Source: Methanobacteriota archaeon
Lineage (GTDB): Archaea > Thermoplasmatota > Poseidoniia > Poseidoniales > Poseidoniaceae
Direction of reading: 5' to 3'
DNA length: 7,324 nucleotides
Assembly: GCA_002694525.1 (NCBI GenBank)
Contig: NZMN01000004.1
Location: 84,875 to 92,198, forward strand
In this document: positions 1 through 5,442 of the stretch, piece by piece
Numbering within the stretch: the stretch's first letter is position 1
How the letters are laid out: the number at the start of each line of letters is the position of its first letter
Translations under genes and position numbers: made by a program
The notes under the pieces: model-generated
What the model was told of the DNA's origin: nothing
Seen by the model: the letters and a program-made list of their open reading frames with translations, nothing else
The model's database searches: none

Positions 1-3000
1 CTGACCTCGGTCCCGTTGGCGTCGAGCGCCGTCCAGTGAACCGCCATGTTGACCAGCGAGTCGGTCTGAAGCACGTCCTCGGCGGCGACGTCCAGCGTGA
101 CGTCGAACATGCCTTGTTCGTCCAACGGAAGCGGCCCAACACGAGCAAGGTCGACGAGAACCGTGCCAAACGCAGCCTGAGTGGCGGTACTGGCGCTTAC
201 GGGCTGCGTCAACGGATCGTCGTTTTGACCGTCAAACTGGAAGGTGAGGAACATTTCACCCAAGGCTTCAATCGGTCCCAAATCGGAAAGGAGGTCCAAA
301 TCGACGGTCGCATGGCCCGTCTCGTTGGTTGTGGCTTCAACCGTGTAGTTGTCGTCATCGTCGTGAACGAAAAAGGCGAGCGTGGCGTTCGAAATGGGTG
401 CGCCGTCCTGGTGGAGATGAGCAACAGCGTTCAATCCCTTGGTTCGAGCGAGGAGAAGCGCGTCGTGTTGATTGCCGGTGAAGTCGGTGTACTGAACGTC
501 GATGGTGGTGGGCAATTCCGAGTCGTTGCGCGGGAAAACGGGTCCGAAGGCGGTGACGTTGGTCGAGGCGTTGCCGTAGGCGTCAATTCCAACGACCGCA
601 ATGTAGTACCCCGTGCCGTCAATCAGCGGTGCACCGTCGCTGTCCTCAACCACGTGGATGGATCTGACGGTGGCGTTGGTTTTCAGAGCGGTGGTCCGTT
701 GCGAAACATCGTTGAAGTCGGTCGAGAAGACGAAGATCTGGTGTTCTGCGATGGACGGGTCACCTGCACTCCACGACACGCTCAGCGCACCGCCGTCGTC
801 GTCGGGAACATCGGCTGCGGTCAGGTTGGGAACGAAGGATTTGGGCGCCGGGTAGGGGATCGTCACCGTCAAGGGTGCGGACAGGTTGCTGGTGACGCCG
901 AAATCGTGGACGCTTTGCACCCAATAGGACCACGTCTGACCGGGTTGCACCGCCATGTCGATGATTTGATTGGCGAAACTCGTGTCGTACGGGTTTTGGA
1001 AATCCACGGACTGACCGGGTGCCTCCCGATAAACAACGAATTCGAGCAAATCGTCGCCGAACGCCGTGATGGGTTGCCATTCGAACACCACTCGGTCCGG
1101 CTCGTTGTCAACCAGTTGCAACACCGGGTCGGGCGGGAGGGCGATGTTGGGCGCACCCTGGACGTAACCAACGCTGGGGCTGTACAGGGTGAAACTGCCG
1201 TTGAGCGTCGAGGTAAAGTTGAACGGTACGACGAAGGTTCCCGTTCCCGCCGTCATTTGTTGGTTCAGCACGTTGCTCAGGTTTGCACTGATGCTCGGGT
1301 TGGCGTTCACCAGGAAATTAGCGGTGTAGCGGAGGTCAAGGTTGCTGAAGTGAAACGTCCCCTCGGTGATGGAGTGCATCGAGAGGTTCACCGAAGTCAT
1401 TTGGATCCCGTAACTGTCCACGACGTAGGAGAGACCAGGGGTGACGAGGTTGAGCGTGGACGTCAACTCACCCGTTAGATCTTCGATTGCGAGCGCTCCC
1501 AGCCCGTTACTGCCGTTTCCAGCGTATCCACTGGCCTCAACGTCCACGGTACCGTCTCGGTCGATGTCGTAACCGACCTTGTGGTAGGCGGAGATGAACA
1601 CCCCGTGTTGGGACCCTTCGCCGACGAGCATGAGTTGCTCGATGGAACCGTCGCCGTCCATGTCGCCGTGGTGAACCGCTCGAGGCGAAGTCCACGGGTT
1701 GAACACCTCGGTGGCGGTGCCCGCCACCCGATTCTGTGTCTGGCCCCAACTCCAAAACGCGTAGGACGTGACGTTCCCGGTCGGCGTGGTCGGATTTCCA
1801 TCGGGCGTTCCAGGGTCGGGAACCAAAAGATGTGCTGCAGAATCAAGGTCGTAGTCAAGGATGGAAGCGTTGGTGAGCGCGAGCAACTGATTGTGCGTAT
1901 CGGTGCTCCACCAAATCCCATCCCGCTCGATGGACGTGTGGCCGGTTGCGGCCGGCGCTACGAGGTCAAGGTCCTGGTCCCCGTCAAAATCCCCGATGAC
2001 CGCGCCTTGCGTAACCCCAGAGACCGTGGCGGGAGAGACTCCGACGTCGTTGTTCGAGGTCCACCAGATTTGGTGAGCATCGCCGGAGGACTGTGCGGCA
2101 AACAGGGAAGGGTTGTTGAGCGTACCGTCAAAGCGTGCGAGGTACATGTGGGTGAGCGTGACCGTGTTGACGCTGCCTTCGACGTAGATGGTGGCGGACC
2201 CACGATTTGAGAACGAATTTGAGCGGTTGCTGAACACGTCAACGTGAATCTGCCCACCGGTGCGAATGGAGACCATTTCGTCAATGCCGTTTCCGGTGAA
2301 GTCGTCAAAATCCAAGTCAACGATGCTCGAGTGGTGGGTCACGTTCACCTGGGGCTCAAAACCACCGCTTGTCGTGTTCGTGAAGTGAATGCACAGCTTG
2401 TCGTCCGCAGGAGCATAACCGACCACATCGTCGTGGTTGTCGCCGTTGAGATCTGCGACCATGATCCGTGTAGCGTTGGTGCACGTGGTTTGCCAGCCCG
2501 TCATGGTGAGACCCGAAGCGGTGTCGTACGAGGCGACCTTGAACGCCGCTGCGACGGTCGAAGGGGCCGATGCGGTGCTTCCGTTGATGGTGGCCGTTCG
2601 CGAGAGCATGGCAAAGTCCGTGTTGTTGTCGTAGTTGAGGTCGCCTTTGTCGACGGCGTGAATGTAGCCCGTCTGGAAGAAGCCTCCGGTCAACGTTGGC
2701 GAGAAGTCAACGTCCAGCCCGCTGCTGGAGATCGTTGCACCGGTCGGTAAGAAGAACGGAGGCGAGTCGGGCGTGACAACCGTACCTTGGTTGGGATTGA
2801 TGCCGAGTGCTTCCGTAGCGTTACCCGATGAAAAGACGGTCTGCTGGCCGAAGTTTCCGTAGCCCGTGGCGTTGAACGACCATTCGGGGGCGCCGTCTTG
2901 ATTGGCGTCCACCTCAAGCACGCCGGGGGAGTCACCTGCACTGGACGGCTTGATGAAAAACGAGGCGGAATTGATGGTGGTGTTTCGCTGGAGTTCAAAT

Positions 3001-3164
3001 CCGACCGTGTTGTTGTGGCCGCCGGACACCACCATCTCGAACTCAGCAGCCCCGTTCGAGAAGACGTTGATGCTTCCTCCTTGAGCCTGAGCGTGCATCA
3101 TTGACCACGCGGGCGCAACCAGAAGGAAGACGACAAGGAAACCGAGAAAACGACGATGAATCAT
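1..3164 (-). CDS. Large secreted FG-GAP/VCBS-repeat and fibronectin-III surface protein (3' end outside window)
   Basis: The frame is open for 1054 codons from ATG 3164 to the window edge without a stop, so the protein is C-terminally incomplete here. Residues 1-27 form a Sec-type signal peptide: Arg-Arg, a Leu/Val/Phe-rich core (6-20) and a likely cleavage after Ala-Gln-Ala (25-27). Asp-rich, calcium-loop-like FG-GAP/VCBS motifs lie near 86 (DANQDG), 175 (DLNYDNNTD), 238 (DLNGDNHDD), 283, 392 (DFDGDQDLD), 501 (DMDGDG) and 533 (DIDRDG), which suggests an incomplete or irregular beta-propeller. Two fibronectin-III-like domains follow (about 676-770 and 774-880), then an Ig-like region to the edge. 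About 27 N-X-S/T sequons and only two cysteines (228, 258) are visible. The family is known for adhesion and extracellular binding; the ligand is unknown. A C-terminal anchor would lie outside the window. It is divergent from the winged-helix gene and has no obvious Shine-Dalgarno site. Confidence 0.9.
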   Translation of the reverse strand, partial: MIHRRFLGFLVVFLLVAPAWSMMHAQAQGGSINVFSNGAAEFEMVVSGGHNNTVGFELQRNTTINSASFFIKPSSAGDSPGVLEVDANQDGAPEWSFNATGYGNFGQQTVFSSGNATEALGINPNQGTVVTPDSPPFFLPTGATISSSGLDVDFSPTLTGGFFQTGYIHAVDKGDLNYDNNTDFAMLSRTATINGSTASAPSTVAAAFKVASYDTASGLTMTGWQTTCTNATRIMVADLNGDNHDDVVGYAPADDKLCIHFTNTTSGGFEPQVNVTHHSSIVDLDFDDFTGNGIDEMVSIRTGGQIHVDVFSNRSNSFSNRGSATIYVEGSVNTVTLTHMYLARFDGTLNNPSLFAAQSSGDAHQIWWTSNNDVGVSPATVSGVTQGAVIGDFDGDQDLDLVAPAATGHTSIERDGIWWSTDTHNQLLALTNASILDYDLDSAAHLLVPDPGTPDGNPTTPTGNVTSYAFWSWGQTQNRVAGTATEVFNPWTSPRAVHHGDMDGDGSIEQLMLVGEGSQHGVFISAYHKVGYDIDRDGTVDVEASGYAGNGSNGLGALAIEDLTGELTSTLNLVTPGLSYVVDSYGIQMTSVNLSMHSITEGTFHFSNLDLRYTANFLVNANPSISANLSNVLNQQMTAGTGTFVVPFNFTSTLNGSFTLYSPSVGYVQGAPNIALPPDPVLQLVDNEPDRVVFEWQPITAFGDDLLEFVVYREAPGQSVDFQNPYDTSFANQIIDMAVQPGQTWSYWVQSVHDFGVTSNLSAPLTVTIPYPAPKSFVPNLTAADVPDDDGGALSVSWSAGDPSIAEHQIFVFSTDFNDVSQRTTALKTNATVRSIHVVEDSDGAPLIDGTGYYIAVVGIDAYGNASTNVTAFGPVFPRNDSELPTTIDVQYTDFTGNQHDALLLARTKGLNAVAHLHQDGAPISNATLAFFVHDDDDNYTVEATTNETGHATVDLDLLSDLGPIEALGEMFLTFQFDGQNDDPLTQPVSASTATQAAFGTVLVDLARVGPLPLDEQGMFDVTLDVAAEDVLQTDSLVNMAVHWTALDANGTEV

Positions 3165-3221
3165 GCGAGCCCCGTTGGGTCTCTGCCGCCCGCCCTGTTA
3201 TGTCGGTTTCGCCTTGAAGAA

Positions 3222-3235
3222 CGCGGTTTCCCGCG
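3222..3235. promoter_or_regulatory. Perfect 5-bp inverted repeat in the divergent promoter region
   Basis: CGCGG-TTTC-CCGCG is a perfect palindrome with a 4-nt centre, immediately beside the A/T-rich box shared by the two divergent genes. For the surface-protein gene it would sit between a minus-strand TATA box and the predicted transcription start near 3219; for the winged-helix gene it lies just upstream of the TATA box. This is a natural place for a repressor or activator site. A short palindrome in GC-rich DNA can also arise by chance. Confidence 0.35.
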
Positions 3236-3241
3236 CAAAAA

Positions 3242-3253
3242 TGTATTTTTTTT
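3242..3253 (+). promoter_or_regulatory. TATA-like box of the winged-helix gene, probably shared with the divergent surface-protein gene
   Basis: TGTATTTTTTTT is the most A/T-rich stretch of the 107-bp divergent gap. Its centre is about 26 nt before ATG 3272, the archaeal TATA-to-start distance, so the plus-strand transcript would be leaderless or nearly so. Read on the minus strand it gives AAATACA, which would start a surface-protein transcript near 3219 with a leader of about 55 nt. Whether one box serves both directions cannot be decided from the sequence. Confidence 0.5.
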
Positions 3254-3271
3254 CTCAACATAGTGTTATGA

Positions 3272-3796
3272 ATGACGAGAGGTCGTTCAGACCTGAGGGC
3301 GTGGATATTGAGACTCACGATTCAAGCGGGCGACGTTGAGATTGATTTGGAAGGAGCAGCCATCCAAATCGACGAACAGATCACCCATGCAAAATCCGAG
3401 CACACCTGGACGATGTTGCTCGAAAGAATTCGCGAAGCGCGAGAAAGCGCCATGGAGGCCGCCGTCACGGCAGCGCGAGAAGCTGGCTTGCCCGAGCGAG
3501 GGTCGGCGTTCCGAGCGCTGCTCGAGAACTGTGCGTTGACGCGCAAGCCCGACCAGGTGCTCGGCGCCATTCACTACCTACGCAACGTTGAGGGCATCAG
3601 CGACAGCCCCCCTCGCGTGGTCAACGAACTCTTTGCCGACGCTGGCATTGACCCGCCCGGGAACCTCTCTTTGTACCTGAATCGCCTGAAGGAGCGAAGC
3701 TTCCTCAGGGTCCCCACCGGAAAGGACGACAAGAACCGATTCGCAATCCTTACACCCGAAGGCCAAGCACACCTCGACAAGCGCTCCAACGCTTGA
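3272..3796 (+). CDS. Unrecognised protein with winged-helix-like C-terminal domain
   Basis: This 174-residue soluble protein has three visible parts. Residues 12-36 look like paired beta strands (LRLTIQAG, DVEIDLEG). Residues 44-72 are a charged, Ala/Glu/Arg-rich helical segment. Residues about 94-171 have the pattern of a winged helix: a helix (QVLGAIHYLRN), a helix before AGIDPPGN, a recognition-like helix (LSLYLNRLKERSFL), then a wing (RVPTGKDDKNRFAIL) and closing TPEGQAHLDK. Archaeal proteins with this kind of C-terminus occur widely without assigned function; I cannot name the family. ATG 3272 was chosen because it begins the open frame and lies about 26 nt after a TATA-like box with no room for a leader. 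The pentapeptide gene follows 9 bp after the stop, so the two are probably one operon. DNA binding is an inference from fold pattern only. Confidence 0.8.
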   Translation: MTRGRSDLRAWILRLTIQAGDVEIDLEGAAIQIDEQITHAKSEHTWTMLLERIREARESAMEAAVTAAREAGLPERGSAFRALLENCALTRKPDQVLGAIHYLRNVEGISDSPPRVVNELFADAGIDPPGNLSLYLNRLKERSFLRVPTGKDDKNRFAILTPEGQAHLDKRSNA

Positions 3797-3801
3797 GGTG
3801 A
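3795..3801 (+). promoter_or_regulatory. Shine-Dalgarno site of the pentapeptide-repeat gene
   Basis: GAGGTGA is a strong match to the anti-Shine-Dalgarno complement. It overlaps the stop codon of the preceding gene and lies 4 nt before ATG 3806 and 10 nt before the in-frame ATG 3812, so either can be the start. Its presence inside the operon contrasts with the apparently leaderless first gene. Confidence 0.7.
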
Positions 3802-3805
3802 ATGC

Positions 3806-4267
3806 ATGGTCATGTCGGGCGGTGGACAAGGCGACCCACGGGACGACGAAACAACGGCTGAACAAGCCGTTGTGGTCGATTATTCGTTTCAAAACCACAC
3901 GGAAACGATCCTTCGCAAAGGCCGACACGCTGGCTCGAACTTCCGCCGCACCATCTTTGACCGAGCCGATTTGACCGAGGGCGATTTCACGCAGTGCAAC
4001 TTTCAGCGAGCGTCCATGGTGGAAGCGGACCTCATGAAATCCGCGTTTGACGGGTCCGACTTCAGGGGAGCGGACCTGAGAAAAGCGAGGCTCAACCTTT
4101 CCAATTTCAGAAATTGTCAGTTCAAAGGCGCAGATCTGCGGGGAATCCGCGGGAAATACGCCATCTGGCAGGGAAGCGATTGGTGGAACGCCGTGATGGA
4201 CGACGACTTGCGCAAAGCGCTGTCCAAGAAATGGCCCCAGCCGTCCGACGATCACTCGTCTTCCTGA
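3806..4267 (+). CDS. Pentapeptide-repeat protein
   Basis: The 153-residue protein contains a nearly ideal pentapeptide-repeat array. Central residues at 46, 51, 56, 61, 66, 71, 76, 81, 86, 91, 96, 101, 106 and 111 are all Phe, Leu or Met, and the residues two before them are all small (Ala, Ser, Thr, Gly, Cys). That is 14 uninterrupted repeats, about three and a half coils of a right-handed quadrilateral beta-helix. An acidic, variable N-terminus (1-40) precedes it and a Trp-containing tail (118-153) follows, perhaps a helical cap. There is no signal peptide or membrane segment, so it is probably cytoplasmic. Some family members mimic DNA and bind gyrase (Qnr, MfpA), but this array is shorter than those and no role can be assigned. 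The start may be ATG 3806 or 3812. Its last 16 bp overlap the convergent membrane-protein gene. Confidence 0.9.
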   Translation: MVMSGGGQGDPRDDETTAEQAVVVDYSFQNHTETILRKGRHAGSNFRRTIFDRADLTEGDFTQCNFQRASMVEADLMKSAFDGSDFRGADLRKARLNLSNFRNCQFKGADLRGIRGKYAIWQGSDWWNAVMDDDLRKALSKKWPQPSDDHSSS

Positions 4268-4827
4268 ACCAAGTCCACGCGTGGATGGAGAGCCAAGCGA
4301 GCACGGGCGTTGAGAAGTGGAAGGGCTGCGACGGCCAAACAGAGCCCCATAACGGTTCCACAGAGGTAGACCCAGATTTGGTACGTGAGTTTCATCGCTT
4401 CACCGAGGTTGTTTTGAGCTGCATCGTTGATGATCATGCTGCAATACACGCCGCCGACCAAACCGATCAGTGCGCCGATGGAACACAACCGTGCACCGTT
4501 ACGTTGCAACCGGTAGAGCATGGGGGCACCAACGAAAAGACAGAGCGATGCGAGCATCAGCGAAACGCCCCGAAGGAGATAGCCGTTCTCTGCCCGCACA
4601 TCGGTCTCAAAATCTCGGTACTGGTCAACCGTGGTCGGTTCACCGCCCTGACTGTTTGGCGTCGCCAAAAAGGTCTCAATCTGCTCGTCGGTCAGCCCGT
4701 CGTTGTGCATCTGCCAGTCTTGCCAGCCCATGCCGGCGACGATGATTGAACTGAGAAAAAGAATCACAGCGAGGTTCTTTGGTCCCTTTTCGTCGGGGCG
4801 AACCTCCATCGAGGGCACGGCGGTCAT
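4252..4827 (-). CDS. Four-helix membrane protein of unknown function, coupled to the thioesterase
   Basis: ATG 4827 gives 191 residues; the open frame reaches further upstream only inside the thioesterase gene. Four hydrophobic segments are visible at about 18-34, 84-105, 112-134 and 148-172. Basic residues at the N-terminus, between helices 2 and 3 (YRLQRNGAR) and after helix 4 (NARARLALHPR) place both ends in the cytoplasm, so the 49-residue loop 35-83, which is acidic and contains several Gln, Thr and Glu residues, would be outside. The stop of the thioesterase and this start overlap as ATGA, and a GGAGG site (4835-4839) lies 7 nt before the start, so translation is probably coupled. I do not recognise a family. 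Its pairing suggests a role at the membrane with acyl groups or lipids, which is an inference from context alone. Confidence 0.85.
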   Translation of the reverse strand: MTAVPSMEVRPDEKGPKNLAVILFLSSIIVAGMGWQDWQMHNDGLTDEQIETFLATPNSQGGEPTTVDQYRDFETDVRAENGYLLRGVSLMLASLCLFVGAPMLYRLQRNGARLCSIGALIGLVGGVYCSMIINDAAQNNLGEAMKLTYQIWVYLCGTVMGLCLAVAALPLLNARARLALHPRVDLVQEDE

Positions 4828-5243
4828 GGTTCTGCCTCCATGTGAGGCTCCAGTCCTCGCCGAAGGTCGTCGGGAATGGGCATCGGTTCCATCGTGTCCA
4901 TGTTGACGCAGACCGTGGTTTGACTTGACGTCCAAACCTCTTCACCTGCCTGATTGACAAAACGATAGCGCCATCCGAGCGATGAAGTCCCGATGTTGCT
5001 GAACGTGATGTGTGCCGTTATGACATCGCCGTACCGAAGGGGAGCCAAGAAGGAGGCCTCAACGCTCACCACGGGGAACCCAACCCTCCGCTCGTTGATC
5101 AGATGCGGGTACGATTGCCCGCACACATCGTCCCACACGGACTCAAAGAATCGATGAGCAAGGTCAAAGATCCTCGGGTAGTACGCGATGCTGGCAAGAT
5201 CAACCATGGAAAACTCCACGCTTCGTTCGGCCTTCAAGACCAT
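4824..5243 (-). CDS. Acyl-CoA thioesterase, hotdog fold (4HBT / YbgC-like)
   Basis: The 139-residue protein has the usual length of single-domain hotdog thioesterases, which hydrolyse acyl-CoA or aryl-CoA to the free acid and CoA in the cytoplasm. VEFSMVDLASIAYYPRIF (9-26) matches the active-site strand-loop-helix of 4-hydroxybenzoyl-CoA thioesterase (EFGDCDPAGIVWYP as I remember it); Asp15 falls at the catalytic Asp. The later RVGFPVVSVEASFLAPLRYGDVI also matches the core strands. The family's usual first Asp of the GDxD pattern is Met13 here, and the Gly after PA is Ser18. ATG 5243 was chosen because the frame continues upstream through the tRNA gene, which cannot be coding, and no in-frame ATG, GTG or TTG lies between. 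It overlaps the membrane-protein gene by 4 bp (ATGA). The substrate is not predictable from the sequence. Confidence 0.88.
   Translation of the reverse strand: MVLKAERSVEFSMVDLASIAYYPRIFDLAHRFFESVWDDVCGQSYPHLINERRVGFPVVSVEASFLAPLRYGDVITAHITFSNIGTSSLGWRYRFVNQAGEEVWTSSQTTVCVNMDTMEPMPIPDDLRRGLEPHMEAEP
4835..4839 (-). promoter_or_regulatory. Shine-Dalgarno site of the four-helix membrane protein
   Basis: On the minus strand the sequence reads GGAGG, 7 nt before ATG 4827 and inside the last codons of the thioesterase gene. Together with the ATGA overlap it supports the chosen start and translational coupling. Confidence 0.7.
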
Positions 5244-5306
5244 GACGACCCTACGTGCACACCGCCCATGAACCCTTGTGCAACCAGCGAGCGGCTCACC
5301 CTCGCG

Positions 5307-5314
5307 CTTATATT
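5307..5314 (+). promoter_or_regulatory. TATA box of tRNA-Arg, possibly bidirectional
   Basis: CTTATATT is centred about 26 nt before the first base of the tRNA, the standard archaeal distance. It is the only A/T-rich stretch in the 93-bp gap between the divergent thioesterase and tRNA genes. On the minus strand it reads AATATAAG and could also start the thioesterase transcript, with a leader of about 40 nt. Confidence 0.7.
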
Positions 5315-5336
5315 GGGGCGTCCGGTGGCGCAAAAC

Positions 5337-5410
5337 GGCCCTATAGTGTAGCTTGGATATCACAGAGGCTTGCGGAGCCTCGAACCCGTGTTCAAATCGC
5401 GGTGGGGCCG
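5337..5410 (+). tRNA. tRNA-Arg (anticodon GCG)
   Basis: All arms of a 74-nt tRNA fold. The acceptor stem GGCCCTA pairs with TGGGGCC, with one T-G pair. The D arm has GG at 18-19 and a T-T mismatch at 13-22. The anticodon stem GAGGC/GCCTC holds loop TTGCGGA, giving anticodon GCG, which reads CGC (and CGT by modification). A 4-nt variable region GAAC follows. The T arm CCGTG/CGCGG holds TTCAAAT. The discriminator is G. No intron and no encoded CCA are present, as expected for many archaea. Because the thioesterase frame and others run open through this region, the tRNA fixes the limits of those genes. No T-run terminator is visible in the 32 bp before the convergent gene. Confidence 0.97.
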
Positions 5411-5442
5411 CTTCCAACTCCAATCCGGTGGGGTTCGCCACT

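Noticed and set aside
36..1478. 480-codon open frame on the plus strand
   Set aside because: It is antisense to the surface-protein gene, has no domain, and is rich in Val/Gly/Arg as expected of a shadow frame; the minus strand carries Asp-rich repeats and Fn3-like domains in one continuous frame.
1581..2750. Further plus-strand open frames of 168 and 209 codons
   Set aside because: They are shadows of the same minus-strand gene, with no recognisable protein features and no Shine-Dalgarno or TATA context.
3150..3164. Tat signal from the Arg-Arg pair at the N-terminus of the surface protein
   Set aside because: The pair is followed directly by FLGF rather than by x-F-L-K, so the twin-arginine consensus is not met and a Sec signal is more likely.
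3578..4255. 225-codon minus-strand frame opposite the winged-helix and pentapeptide genes
   Set aside because: The plus-strand products have clear repeat and fold patterns and proper start signals; the minus frame has none.
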